A DNA stretch of 64,000 nt from Symsagittifera roscoffensis (taxonomy: Eukaryota; Xenacoelomorpha; Acoela; Convolutidae): the NCBI RefSeq assembly GCF_963678635.1, contig NC_087065.1:53637858-53701857 (forward strand), in the 5' to 3' direction. This document shows positions 49,457-61,300 of the stretch, piece by piece (positions within the stretch are counted from its first letter, which is position 1; the number at the start of each line of letters is the position of its first letter). Made by a program: the position numbers and the translations under genes. The notes beneath the pieces are model-generated. The model made no database searches and had not been told where the DNA came from. It saw nothing but the letters and a program-made list of their open reading frames with translations.

Positions 49457-50743
49457 TCAGGCGATGCTCAAGTAGTATTTCTTGTGCAGATACACCATTA
49501 CTTCAGTTTCCGCGAAGACTACGTGTAGGATAGCGTACAATTCCCTTGAGCTCAGTTTGCCCCTGTTTGGGTCATACACCGGCATCGATACCTCCGTTAT
49601 TCCTCTTTCAATCATGAAGTCTCGTAGTCTTGTTAGTGCCAACATCACGTTTTCGGGATTGATTGTGTTCCTGTCATTGACCCTCGTCACTAGGAAGCAC
49701 AGATATTTGCCCGGGACTTGTGCTACTGATGGTGGAAGCGCTGCCATCCCTCCCAGACCTGGTCTCTGTCTGAACAGAAACTCCACGTTCTGGTACTCTC
49801 TCTTGAAGTCAGCTTCCAATCTTGATTTGAAACTCATGTCCGCCGTAATGCAGATCGCACTAGTCCTGTTTGACAGGATGAAGTCGCTATCCGTTATCAT
49901 GATGTTTTCCGAGTACTCATTGGGTATTTCAAATTTCGTTTTGAAATTCTGACCTATGGTAGGCTCTGGCTCTTCTTCTTCCAGTTCCAATTCGCTTGTT
50001 TCTCTCACTTCCTTGAGCTTCTTTATCATCAAATTTTCGGTGTGGGTAAGTCCTACCCCCACTCCCCAGACAAAAATATTTATCGACGTCCCCGTCGATG
50101 TTGTCGGGTCTGAATTGTCCTGAGGAATGTCCAGTGGCCTATCTGTTGCCGTCCATCCGAAAAGAGGGTCCTCTGTCTTCATGTAATTTGCCGCTGATAC
50201 ATCGACTTGTTGAATGCTTTGTCCTTCGCGGCTCTCGTCTTTGACATCGCGCATCCACTCTAGTATCCTCAAGTTCGTATTCTCTCTCCTCTCTATCTCA
50301 CTCTGTTCGAGATCCATCTCCAGTTCTGGCGTCGAGTAGTCTTCCTGCGGATAGTGTCCACCATCGTCAATGACCTGCCATTCCTCTTCGGCTTCCAGTT
50401 CGCCTGCACTCAGTAGTTCCTCGCCCAGTTCGTCTGGCTGTATCTTATCGATCAAGAAGTCATCCCCGTACCTGTTGTACCTCATGCCGGTGCGTTTACG
50501 ATTGCCAGTCCTGGTTTCCGGTGGTGTTGGTCGATCTGGCTCCATCCACTTCGGCACCTCATCTTGCTCCGGGTCGTTCCAGTCTTCTTCTACGAATGAT
50601 CCTGCATCAGACTCCACTCCTATATTTTCATTGTCGTCCAAACTCAAGTTCTCATTACCATCATTTTTCTCTCTGGTGCCTTTTTCATTCACTTCACACG
50701 CTGGCTCTACCACCAGGTACTCAAGACCCTCCATGTCCTCCAT
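49457..50743 (-). CDS. Element B integrase tail with macrodomain-like module
   Basis: 428 codons that align with residues about 480-908 of A's integrase frame. PACEVNEKGTREKNDGNE is identical in both. An acidic disordered middle follows, then GVGVGLTHTENL, and residues about 290-428 carry the macrodomain-like module (DFILSNRTSAICITADMSF, GKYLCFLVTR, SMPVYDP, YLHKKYYLS). The first codon coincides with the duplication junction, so the integrase core upstream is missing. Conservation of the module across diverged elements supports a function. Confidence 0.75.
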   Translation of the reverse strand: MEDMEGLEYLVVEPACEVNEKGTREKNDGNENLSLDDNENIGVESDAGSFVEEDWNDPEQDEVPKWMEPDRPTPPETRTGNRKRTGMRYNRYGDDFLIDKIQPDELGEELLSAGELEAEEEWQVIDDGGHYPQEDYSTPELEMDLEQSEIERRENTNLRILEWMRDVKDESREGQSIQQVDVSAANYMKTEDPLFGWTATDRPLDIPQDNSDPTTSTGTSINIFVWGVGVGLTHTENLMIKKLKEVRETSELELEEEEPEPTIGQNFKTKFEIPNEYSENIMITDSDFILSNRTSAICITADMSFKSRLEADFKREYQNVEFLFRQRPGLGGMAALPPSVAQVPGKYLCFLVTRVNDRNTINPENVMLALTRLRDFMIERGITEVSMPVYDPNRGKLSSRELYAILHVVFAETEVMVYLHKKYYLSIA

Positions 50744-51273
50744 GACACACTCTTATCCAGTATCTCTTGCAGCAAAATCGCTTTGGAACCGGAGAAGATG
50801 AGACAATTGAAAGAGAGGAAGATGTTAGACGACATGTTGGAGGCATGCCGCTATTAACAGATTTGAGCTTAGCTATGAGAACCGATCCCTTGGCGCTGAT
50901 CAGAGGAGTCACGGAGTTCGTGACAGTGATCTATGGACCAGCAGTCACGTTTGCGTTCCCTGATGTTAAAGTGGAAGCATATAGGAGGTCGGTGCTGCAC
51001 CTGAACCTCATATCGGCAGTGGACGGTAGTACACTGAACTGGTGTGAGCAGAACACATTGCGGGAACTCATGAGTGAAGATCTGTTGTTTGCGAAGATAT
51101 CAGAGCCAGAAATGACGATCATCATTTTTGACGATCACTTCCGTGACCGCATGGGAGAAGTAGAAAGAGGACACATCGAGGTGTTTCCAAAGCTTTGGAA
51201 TCTGAGACCCTATGACAAAACGAATGGTGAAATAACCAGAGTGCTCGTCTCACTGCAGCATACATCAAGGTGA
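50744..51273 (+). pseudogene. Copy 2: C-terminal fragment of second-block protein 2
   Basis: Last 175 or so codons of the 934-codon frame (copy of 32516-33045), starting at the duplication junction and therefore without its N-terminus. Confidence 0.8.
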
Positions 51274-52940
51274 GAGAAGAAACGAAGGACTGGGGCGATT
51301 ACAAGAAGCTACCGGAGGCAATCCCTGAATTCCCTATAATAAGAAGGATGTTGCTCGGAGCAGTCTCCGTGGTACAAACTCCTAGGTTGAGAGCATTCGA
51401 AACCAATGAAAGGAGAATAGGGAAATTCGTGAAAACGATGGATTCATACTTTGTAGGGAGAAATGCCGCCGTGTTACAGTACACACGATTTGCATACACG
51501 GATCAAGCGACGAGAAGGCGATTAAGCAACGCCGCTACTCCCAAGCCTGGAAGATTTGATGAGGAATGGAAAGGACTAGGCTTAGCTCCGATGAGAATGA
51601 GAGGCAGGACAGAATTGCCTGAAGCCTCATTGATCCTGACCAGTGTGAAAAAGGAGATGAAAGTGGGGGGAATATTGCAGACGAGAACCTTCCTAGCACC
51701 CTTCGGCTGCGAAGAAATCAAAGTGGTCCATGGAGAAGAGGAAGATAAATCGGCCGGTACATTGCTCATACCGAGATTCCAGGAAGAAACCGACAATGAC
51801 GAACAAGGACCATCGAGCCCGAACAAGGATAAGTCAGAAGGAGATGACGGACAGGGTGGAAGCCGTCAGACTGAAGAACCCATGCAACAAGATCAAGCTG
51901 GTGGGGAAGACGACAGGGCATCGACAGGAGGAACATCCAGCCTGGATTTCAATATTTTCAGTGATCTTGAGAATAATGCAGACACGTTGGAAACGACTGA
52001 GCCAGCGGATGAAGGCATCTCGACACTGGAGCCTCCGTCAGCCTTTGAGGAATTGAAACGGAATTTGCCGGAGAGCAGCTCTCCTGGCAATTCAAGAAAT
52101 AACGACCAGAGAATCCTCATGGAATCACCGCGGAGGAGAAGAATAGAGGCCTCAGCCAGAGTACCTTTCTTGGGAACGCTGCCCGAAGAAGAATGGGAAG
52201 TACATCACCGAGACCATGAGAGTAGGACGGGATGTAAGCTGGACAGAGTGGCGTTTATGGAAGAAGTCTGGACCGTGATTAAGAGCTATGGGACCCAGTC
52301 CATCCTCAAAACAGGTCTCAATCAACCCTTGATGAGAGAAGTACTTGACAAGCTTGATGAGTGTGAAGGGAGACTGAGTGAGTTATTGATCGACTCAGCC
52401 ACTGATGAGAGTGAAGCGAATTCTCCCATCAAGATGACACCGCAGGACGATGAAGGAGAGGTGGTGTACCTGTCAAGAACCAGGAGAGGGACGATGCGAT
52501 CGAAAATGGTGATTGATAAAATCAAGGCGATGAAAATGAAGTTAGGCAGCAGAGTGATGCCGAGGAGAATTGGGAAGACGAAAGTGGATTCAGAAATATC
52601 GATGAAAGCTGGTAACTCAGCGAAAAGAAAACGAGTCGAGGAAGTCATGGATTTGGGGCAAGGTGATTATCAATTGTCTGGCACAGATAGAGTATTAACT
52701 GATATAGCGATGGTGCCACCCATTCTCATGGCGGGGATAAAGTCAACCGGTTATAATACCAAAAGGAGTGACCGCACTCTGACTGGAGCAACCTTAGAAA
52801 TGGAAATACTCAGCCAATGTGGAGAGAGCAAAATGAGGGACTTCAAGCCATCTCCCATGAATCATGGAAAGGGAAGTAGGACAACTAACACCAGTGGAAT
52901 ACAACCGACTAACCGTGTCGGAGACAGTGTCGATAGATGA
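51270..52940 (+). CDS. Copy 2: second-block protein 3
   Basis: Duplicate of 33042-34712 with one amino-acid difference near residue 58 (His in copy 1, Asp here) and one silent change at 51956. Confidence 0.55.
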   Translation: MREETKDWGDYKKLPEAIPEFPIIRRMLLGAVSVVQTPRLRAFETNERRIGKFVKTMDSYFVGRNAAVLQYTRFAYTDQATRRRLSNAATPKPGRFDEEWKGLGLAPMRMRGRTELPEASLILTSVKKEMKVGGILQTRTFLAPFGCEEIKVVHGEEEDKSAGTLLIPRFQEETDNDEQGPSSPNKDKSEGDDGQGGSRQTEEPMQQDQAGGEDDRASTGGTSSLDFNIFSDLENNADTLETTEPADEGISTLEPPSAFEELKRNLPESSSPGNSRNNDQRILMESPRRRRIEASARVPFLGTLPEEEWEVHHRDHESRTGCKLDRVAFMEEVWTVIKSYGTQSILKTGLNQPLMREVLDKLDECEGRLSELLIDSATDESEANSPIKMTPQDDEGEVVYLSRTRRGTMRSKMVIDKIKAMKMKLGSRVMPRRIGKTKVDSEISMKAGNSAKRKRVEEVMDLGQGDYQLSGTDRVLTDIAMVPPILMAGIKSTGYNTKRSDRTLTGATLEMEILSQCGESKMRDFKPSPMNHGKGSRTTNTSGIQPTNRVGDSVDR

Positions 52941-53457
52941 ACCCACTGGTGGATACATGGAGATGTTGGAATACCGGAACTCGGCTAGAGGGTATGTAAT
53001 GGCCCTGGAAGACGAAAAAGCCATGGAGGGTTGTCTGGAAATGATGTTGCAAGGCACCACCCTCAAGCAGAAGGCGTATGGAACTTTGGCGTTGTCTGAC
53101 GTACAGGCGGAAACGATCGAGCAGTTAGTGAGCCTTCCATGGAAAGCAGTAGTATTGAGGTATTTAGAAGAAGAAATGAGGACTACGCCAAGAATACATG
53201 CTCTCGTGGCAGTACCTTACGTAAGGACAGAGTTACAACTCAGGTTCGCCTGGTGCATGATGGGACTGACTCGCGAAGAATATGATTCAGAAGAAAGAAA
53301 GAGATCAAAAGAAGAGAAGGTTTTCCTTATGACGAATCTGAGGGATCTGATAGTCCAGGAGGGAGCAGCAGTAGCGTGTGCGAAGTGGAGAGACGTTCTG
53401 TGTCATTCGATTCCTGATAGAGCAGATTTCAGTACCTGCATTAAACACTTGTGTTAA
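52864..53457 (+). CDS. Copy 2: second-block fragment 4
   Basis: Duplicate of 34636-35229; no difference seen. Confidence 0.45.
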   Translation: MEREVGQLTPVEYNRLTVSETVSIDEPTGGYMEMLEYRNSARGYVMALEDEKAMEGCLEMMLQGTTLKQKAYGTLALSDVQAETIEQLVSLPWKAVVLRYLEEEMRTTPRIHALVAVPYVRTELQLRFAWCMMGLTREEYDSEERKRSKEEKVFLMTNLRDLIVQEGAAVACAKWRDVLCHSIPDRADFSTCIKHLC

Positions 53458-55327
53458 AATGTTGAGGGAAGGCGATGAGCGAACGAAAGCCTTGTTCTTG
53501 CTAGCATTGCTGGATATGCAGCAAAGTAAACCGATGAGGGTAAACATGAAAGAACCTGAAGAATTGGAACCCATGAAAAAGATAGACGAGATCAGGAGAT
53601 TCTCAAACAAGGAGTTGAGACTCACTAAAGAATCTATGGGAGCATTGCCGAAATCCAGTGAATACTGTGGACCGATCAAGAAGAAGTCATATAGCTACGT
53701 ATCCGGGATCATAGGGATAGCGTACAATCCTTTCCTGAGTGAAGACATACGCGATTGCTTCTTTGATTATGAGCAGGCGGTGTTACTAAGATTCTGGACG
53801 TCCAGAATTGTGACGATTAAGAGCGTTAACAATCCACAGGCCAAATTGGGATTGTTCTTAGAAGAAGAGGTGACTGCACCTTCAGTACCAAAATCCGACA
53901 AGAGAGTGGAGTTTGGGTTGGGATTCTCAGATGAATTACTGAGAACGAGCTTGATGGCAGTGTGGGAGTTGATGAGGCCATCATGGTGTCCTAGTCCCAA
54001 CGCTGACTCAATATTACGGGCAACACAAGACGTACAGAGGGAACTGAATGCAGACTGTAACCTGCGTGACCTCAACATCATATATAATGTGATGATAACA
54101 GCCTCTAAGAGCAACGGAGAAGATAAAGTGGAGTTGCCTGGCTGGGGACCAGAAGACTGTGTCAAACCTGGTAGCTGTCTGGCGGAAGTCTGTGGACTGG
54201 AGGGTCATGTTTGTGGAGGTCTAGACTGTGTGAAAACCCTGGAGAAACAACACAAGCAATTGACAGTATTGTTTGGAAATGTAGTGATGAAAGCAAGAAC
54301 TGAGACGGAACTGATAGCAGATTGCCATGGAGGAACCGATGTGAATCTAGTGACTGCACTAGGATTCTACAGCATGTTTGGTTCTTTAGAGTCACTATTG
54401 AATCTAGAACAGAAACATGAGATGGTCACAGCCATCAGCGTAGAAGTATTCCCAGGAGTTCTGCAGACTGAGCAGAAGTATATAGGAAAATGGAGGGAAG
54501 CAATCGAAACGGAGATAAACATCAGACACAGCGAGACTTATTGTAGACCATCGGGAGCACGATATTTGGTGGGTTCAACGTTGGCTCCAATGTGCAAGAG
54601 CAGGTATCCTGTACATTTCGTAGCTGTGGACGTGAAGAGTACAAGAACGATTGTGGATCAAGCCTTCTCAGTGCCGAAGTGTGTGAGATTGGCGAGAATG
54701 TCTGAAAAGTGTTACGAGTTACTATGTAAGATGTTCTCAGCAGTCCCAGAGAGAAGAACCAAAGAAGAATTGGAGTCAATACTAGGAAAGAAGTTCATGG
54801 GATATGTGAGCGGGAACTTCAGTGACTTTGAGAAACAGAAACAGAGAGGATCAACTGTCACAGATTACAATGCAGTAGATGAGAATGATGAAATCCACCG
54901 AGTGATGATGGAAGTGGAACCATTGCTGGAAGCTTCGGGAAAACGTAATTGGAGGAGCATCATGTTGACGCATGACGAGTTTCCTTGCCACTGCTTGCTG
55001 CAGACCTGGTGGTATCCCAAGCGTAGTAATCTGATGTTGATCTGGGACTCTGGAGAGCTGCTCTCCATGGGTTTAACAGATTCATCACAGCCCGTAACAA
55101 TAGTGATAGTGGGAGTTATGATGGCGATACGATGGCTGGAAGCTCATGTGAGAGAAAATAATAGACAGGAGGCGCCGACGAGAGAACAATTGCGGAAATT
55201 AGATTGTCTAAAATATTTAGATCTTTTTGAGACAATGTGCAAAGTTCTAAACATTCCGATGGAAGTGAAGAAGATATGGGCGAGAAAACGATTGATGCCA
55301 TGGTTCAGAGCTAACATGACTGCATAG
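53378..55327 (+). CDS. Copy 2: second-block protein 5
   Basis: Duplicate of 35150-37099, with the same TAG in place of the tryptophan codon and the same Cys/His cluster. Confidence 0.6.
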   Translation: MRSGETFCVIRFLIEQISVPALNTCVKMLREGDERTKALFLLALLDMQQSKPMRVNMKEPEELEPMKKIDEIRRFSNKELRLTKESMGALPKSSEYCGPIKKKSYSYVSGIIGIAYNPFLSEDIRDCFFDYEQAVLLRFWTSRIVTIKSVNNPQAKLGLFLEEEVTAPSVPKSDKRVEFGLGFSDELLRTSLMAVWELMRPSWCPSPNADSILRATQDVQRELNADCNLRDLNIIYNVMITASKSNGEDKVELPGWGPEDCVKPGSCLAEVCGLEGHVCGGLDCVKTLEKQHKQLTVLFGNVVMKARTETELIADCHGGTDVNLVTALGFYSMFGSLESLLNLEQKHEMVTAISVEVFPGVLQTEQKYIGKWREAIETEINIRHSETYCRPSGARYLVGSTLAPMCKSRYPVHFVAVDVKSTRTIVDQAFSVPKCVRLARMSEKCYELLCKMFSAVPERRTKEELESILGKKFMGYVSGNFSDFEKQKQRGSTVTDYNAVDENDEIHRVMMEVEPLLEASGKRNWRSIMLTHDEFPCHCLLQTWWYPKRSNLMLIWDSGELLSMGLTDSSQPVTIVIVGVMMAIRWLEAHVRENNRQEAPTREQLRKLDCLKYLDLFETMCKVLNIPMEVKKIWARKRLMPWFRANMTA

Positions 55328-55732
55328 TTGTACGAGTATGCGAAAAAGCATATGTCGAAGCACGGCAGGGTGTACAGTGAATATCAGCTGGACATTGGAG
55401 CAGGAGCTTTCAAGCGAGCTCTCGTGACTCATCGGAATGCAGTGACCACCGCCGTGAAAAGAATTTCCAGGACGAGTGAGCGTAGTGGAAATGAGAAGGC
55501 AGAGATGCTGAAAGAAGATTTGGAGAGAAACGTGACGTTGTGTCTCCACAACAGTTTCTGCAGAAACAGAGAATCCAACGTGGATCCCCTACCTTGCTGT
55601 AAACAGAGGGTAGAAGAGCAGAAGTGTTGGAGGACGGCTTCCAACAGCGTCAGGATAGCCAACGATGTGCTACAAGAAACGGAAACCGAAAGTGCGCAGT
55701 CAGTATCACAGGAGGAAGAAATGGAACATTGA
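55328..55732 (+). CDS. Copy 2: second-block fragment 6
   Basis: Duplicate of 37100-37504, in frame with the preceding piece. Confidence 0.55.
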   Translation: MYEYAKKHMSKHGRVYSEYQLDIGAGAFKRALVTHRNAVTTAVKRISRTSERSGNEKAEMLKEDLERNVTLCLHNSFCRNRESNVDPLPCCKQRVEEQKCWRTASNSVRIANDVLQETETESAQSVSQEEEMEH

Positions 55733-56554
55733 TGAATGGTCGAGAAAACAAGAGGCAACAAGAAAGAAAATTAGAAGAATTTAGAAGTTTTAGAACTTCT
55801 AAAACGACGAAAAAAGAAGAGAACAAAGGAGTGATGAAGAAAAGTTAAAACTCAGAATTGTTTTATGTGTGTGAAAAACTCAAGTGAGAAACCAAGCAAC
55901 CAAGTTGTAATTGAAAACTGAAACATTTAGTTGAGTTTTGAAATTGTTGCATTTGTAAATTTGCATTTTGATTTTAGCAGAAGTGGCTTTAGAGACACTC
56001 ACTTATTATTTATTTAGAAAGGCTTAAGAGAAGAGTATATTTAAATATTCCAGCCTGCATGATTGTTTTTAATCACTTAGGAAGACTGATCACTTTGTGG
56101 TGACATGGAAGGCTTGAGTAATCTCTCGAAGAGGGAGATTGTTTCATTGTTCTTTCTAACCACAAAGTTTCTTAGTTTTAATATTACAGGACAATTACAA
56201 GCAAGATTTCCGAAGGGAAGAAGCATAGTAGGATAATTTTAGCTTGTTGGTTGGCAGGACTGTCCTGCAAGCCGACACCTTTTAAATCTAAGAGAAAAAG
56301 TTTTAATCGGGACATTGACACTGGGAGTCAGAAAATATGTTTTATCTTAGGTTATATCCTCAATGTGCAGATTAATGAGAGAATTTGAAGGCTATAATGA
56401 TGTAGTATGATGCCATTTATATTCTGCAGTGAGTCGATGTGACGTGGATAAGAGTAATTTCGTGCATTTTGTAAATTCTGTTCGATGACACTGTAACCAT
56501 TTTACGAACATTGCGCGATTCAATGAGGACATTGACCGGACTGCCCGAGGAGTA
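55733..56554 (+). other. Copy 2: element A 3' untranslated region
   Basis: Duplicate of 37505-38326, including the nested stem-loop at 56092-56168 and the CCGAGGAGTA before the LTR. Confidence 0.55.
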
Positions 56555-57477
56555 TGTGACATTCGACCAGAATGGCCAAAATGCAATTTGTGCAGACTTC
56601 GAATTTTTAGCAGTAAGCCTTCCGGATTGGTGGTTATTAAGAACTAAGAACGTTATTGGAACGATTGGCCAAACGGTGAGGGCTGGAATATTCTAGTGTT
56701 TTTACGTTTCAAAAATTCGAATTATGACGTCATATTTCTGAGAAACGTCAGAAACGGCCATTTTGGCTAAAACGAGAAAAAAAGACAAGAACAACTTTAT
56801 CTGCGATAGCGAACAGGACGAAAATCGAGATTAAAAACGACAACGAACTACAGAATAGCAGAGGACGTTCCGAGTTGCAACTATTGTGCTGCTACAATAG
56901 TTGCAAGGCCGTTGCGAGCAACGGTGAAGGGTAAGAAACCAGCCTTCCAGATTAGGAGGAAATCAAGATTAACGAGCTTGATTCAGCGGATTCGTCAATC
57001 CGGAAGGGTAAAGAAACTGAAATTTTTATCCTGCCACGTAGACTTTTAGCATCCTGTCATGTCCTGACTTGAATTTAGTTGATATTTGGATTAGTTTTAA
57101 CAAGGATGAGGTGCTAGTAGTTGGGGGGGGGGGGAAGGGTTGATCCATCTCGATGGAGATGATGATTTTTATCTACTGAACAAAAACAATAGTAATATAA
57201 TAAGTAGTAACCTGTTTTTAGGAGTGACCTCGTGGTCTGGGGATACTGAGACCCAGCCATGAGCTCACTATTTGCATGTAATTAAGTTAATTTGAGCGTT
57301 CTGGTCGAAGCCGGAGAACAGTAACGTTTTTGTCGACCCGATGTTAGAAAGACCACCGAAAGTACTGGCTTGGTAGAGACGGTGAAAAGCATGCAAAGCT
57401 CTGTTTAGACGTTAGCCAGTCGTCTTAAGACTTAGTTTTGTTTTCCGTCGATATGTATCTTCCGGGCGAATGTTACA
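56555..57477 (+). repeat. Copy 2: element A 3' LTR
   Basis: Duplicate of 38327-39249. It matches the 3' LTR and not the 5' LTR at the sites where those differ. Confidence 0.92.
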
Positions 57478-58342
57478 ATGTTTGCCAGTTTCAACAACAG
57501 GAATAAGTTTGTACTCTAGAATGCAGTTTTATGTGGACCATTGGGACACTCAAGCTGTCCACCTTTCCACCGAAGGTTCACTCTGGTCCAGTTCGAATGG
57601 TTGACCAGTTGGATAATTGTCCAGTTCTCAGGAACACTCTGTCTTCTATTTCAAATACGACAGCTCTACTCTAGATACTCTAGATTATTATTGTCTCGGA
57701 AATTGCGAATGGCAATTTCCTACTGATTTATCTTGCAACTTTCCCGCGATTGTCACTCGATTGTTCTGACTTCTCTTTTTTGACTTTCAGTTATCGCGAG
57801 AAAATCGTGCATGACAGGCTCCATTCGAATTTTTGAAAAATTAAATTTCACTCCAAAATCAAGTGTTTTTTGCTTCTCTCAAGGTCAAACTTCCAAATAT
57901 GACCGACTGGCACATACTCCCCGGACTCGAGATCGATGTCCTCATCGCGTGCTGTCGTCTGCCAGTGAGTCCCCGAAAACCGAGTGTTGCTCAAGGTACA
58001 GTGCCAGTGGTCATTTACAGAAGTTTGCAGCAGACTTAAGCTTATCTACACCCCAAAATTCACGGCCATGTAAAATTTTCACACTATCGCTAAACAGCAA
58101 TCAAAATCTGCACACACCTGCACCCTTGAATTCTCGCTTTTTAAGCCAATCATTTAAAATTTCTTTTGTCCCATTCAATCAGGAAATTGTCATGCAGCAT
58201 TTTGATTTATATAGTAAATATAGTATATTAATAACAATATTTGATTCGTCAAAATTTCTTTTTCGTGAATCCAGGTTTCACCCGGATCCACACTCAAGCC
58301 CCCCTTCCCTCTCAAGACTCAAGATCCATTCGAACCATCCAC
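57478..58342 (-). repeat. Copy 2: element B inner LTR part and 3' untranslated region
   Basis: 57478-57914 duplicates B's inner LTR part (39250-39686), and 57915-58342 duplicates its 3' untranslated region. Confidence 0.65.
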
Positions 58343-61300
58343 TCATCTCGCACTCTTCGCCTTGGAGGTGCCGCACCCTGAAGTACTAGATACGGCAAAC
58401 TGTCTCAACAGTTCTTCTTCATCATCGGAGCTAATCACGATCTCCTCCCAAGCCTTCAGCTGTTCATAGGATTGCATCCATTCTCTTTGCTCCTGCAACC
58501 TCTTGGCCTGGTTGGGTAGTGCCTTCACCCTAGATTCCCGGTTCAAACAAAAGGAGTTGTGCAGGCTCAAGCTCACGTTCTTCGCCAGGTCCTCCTCTAG
58601 TATCGATTCCCTCGCTTTGGTATTGTCTCTAGACATTTTACCCACTCTCTTCCATCCTGTCGTGATTGCATTTCGAAGGGTTAACAGGGGTCTCTTGAAA
58701 GCTTCCGGCCCAATCTCGGCCTGGAATTTTCGATACTCCTTTTGATGCTTTCTCATGTGATCTTTCGTTGTCATGTACAACCAAGACGTCAGTGTCGCCC
58801 GAAACCATGGAAAGTACCTCAAACGGCTCCATACGTGTCTGACTTCCGTTGGTATGGCGAATACTTTGCACGCAGTCTCAAACAACTCGAGTCTCCTGCT
58901 GTAGTCTATCGCGTATATTGACTCAGCCGTTAGCGTCGTTGCTTCCCGATACTTCGTTATATTCTCTTCTATCCATCTCAGAGCCAACATCGTACTCACT
59001 ACTAAGAGCGTCACCTTCTGCCGGTGATCCGGTAGTCCGATCGACCGAATTTCTTCCATATCCCACACCAGGCAAAGGTTCTTGTGATCTGGATACCACA
59101 CCGTTTGTGCCAAACAGTGGCATGGGCATTCTCCATGGGTGATCTCAATGCTCCTGAGGTTACGCTCCCCCGAGGCTTCCAAGAGAGGCTCAAGCTCTAT
59201 CATTTTCTCATGCATCGTGTCGTTATCTTCCATGTTTGGAGCACCTCCCACAAGTTTTCCGATCACGTTTTGTCTCTCGTGATCGCTTGTGTTCTCACTC
59301 TCCAACTTCAAAAGTTCTTCTCCCCAGATTTCACTCAAGTCATCTCTCAACTCTTTCGGTACTGTCCCTCTGATTTTTCTCAACAACTTGTGCGAGTGAT
59401 GCGATATCCGAGCCAACCTCACGCACTTGGGCACTGAGAAGGCCTTGTCCACCAGTACTCTCTGGCTGGATGCTTCCACCATCGCTATGTGCAGTGGGTA
59501 GTGGCTTCCGCACAAGTTGGCCATCATTGACCCTATCAGGGATTTTGCGTTCAATGGCAGGCCATAAGCTTCGCTCATGGGAAACCCCATTTCCGCCTCG
59601 AGACCAACCTTCCAGCTCCGGATGTGTTTTTGAGTCACCTGCAACACTCCAGGCCATGATTCTACGCTCAACGCCGTCACTAAATGGTGTTCAGACTCTA
59701 GCCTCTCCAGTGACTGCAGACTACACATTCTCGAGAAGAATCCGAGAGCTGTCGCTATATTCACCGTAGTTCTCGCGTAACACTCCGCAACTATTTGCAC
59801 TTCACTTTTCTCCCTTTCCGTGATGTCTTCGAACCAAGTAACCAGATCTTCTTTTTGGAAGGACAGTATCCTGACACATGATCGTCCATCGCAGGTGTGC
59901 TCTCCATTCCCACATGTCGAATCCAGACAGCTGCCCGGCTCCATCTTCTTTGCTGACCCGAGATTGTTCGTTTTTTCTCCTGACTCCTGCATCTGAGGTA
60001 AGATTAGTTTGTGCACCACACTCAACTTTGCCAAATCTTCATCTTCCGTTGGGGCTAACCTCACTCGCTCGGTGGTTTCCTCGATCAGACTCGCGTGGGG
60101 ATGTGGACACCAGGAGGGTCTTAGTAACTTCCATACCACTCCCAAATTCGTGATCAACAAGCCATTGCCATCACCCACGTTCACTTCAACTCTCTTGTTC
60201 GAGCGCGGTATGCTCACCACCTCTGGTGTTTTCTCAAGAATCAGGCCCAGGCTCGGCCTCTCTTTCTCCACCGCGTCTATTTCCACTATTCTTTCTGTCC
60301 AAAACTTCAGTAGCTCCGCTACCTCGTGGTTCCTGTGAGCGCCTCCAGTTTCTGAGTCTAAGAAGGGGTTGTAGGCTATTCCCATCACTCCTGACACGTA
60401 TTGGTATTCCCCCTTCTCGCTGAGTCTCGAGTACTGCTCTGACGAGGCCAGGTTACGGTGAACATCATGTTCTTCTTCGAACTTCTTGTTATAAAACCTC
60501 CGTACCTCGTCTAGCTTTCTGTGGTTCTCTAGGGATAGTCTGGAACCATCTTCTTTTTCTATACCAGTACTCTTATACACGTTTAAGATGATCGTTGAGA
60601 CTCTTTTTTCCACGGTTTTACTTCCGCTCGCTCTTTGGTGGCATGCCAAAATGGTGCTGTCAGACATCATTGACATTATCCATCTCAAGAAACATGTGGC
60701 ATCCTTCCTCCTAGCCAGGCTCAAGCCTGAATTATCCCTGGCCACGTGTTGCATCAGTGCTTGATACACATCTAGCTTCTTGCCTCCCAACTTCAGCCTG
60801 TCATACGAGGTCAATGTCTCCAACTCTATTCCCACCAGACTCCAGGTGAACACCAATTGTCCTGCGGTTCTAACGAAGGGATTCGCCATCAATGGCGGTG
60901 CTGATGAGGATGTCCTCATTGCCTCCTCGAAATGATCTTTCAACAAGTTCTGCCAGGACCTCTTCAGCTGATTCGCCAATTCTATCTTGTTAACTTCAGC
61001 CTTTTGCTGGGTGGCCCAATTGCGTCGTTTGCGAGCCACTCCACTGTCCAACTTCTTCAAGCAGTCTTCCATTTCCTTCAATGTCTCGAGGGCCACCCAC
61101 CATGTCCGGGAGGTGTTCCTCGTTTTGTTCCTCTCCAGTGGATCACTCGTCACTTGCTTCCCCATGGCCTGGTGTGCCTTCGAGACCCATTCCTTGCCGA
61201 CATCCACTTCCCATGTCTGCCCGTTCGTTGAACCTCTCTTCACGTTTACCTTCTGGGGCTTGAAGTCTTCCTCCGATGTCGAACTGGTGGAAGCCTCTGT

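Larger units (their letters stand above)
39250..50742 (-). mobile_element. Element B: related giant retroelement, 3' portion
   Basis: Minus-strand element with the same order as A: integrase tail with macrodomain (50743-49457), spacer, 498-codon protein, 624-codon protein, 1815-codon protein, 3' untranslated region, LTR. Proteins are clearly diverged from A, so this is a separate lineage and not a recent copy. Gag, protease, RT and the integrase core are missing because the tandem-duplication junction cuts it at 50743. The outer 479 bp of its LTR are at 14960-15438. Confidence 0.85.
32516..50743. repeat. Tandem duplication, copy 1 (18,228 bp)
   Basis: The unit runs from inside A's second block to inside B's integrase tail and is followed at once by a second copy. 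The junction at 50743/50744 joins B minus-strand sequence to A sequence starting GACACACTCTTATCC. Confidence 0.95.
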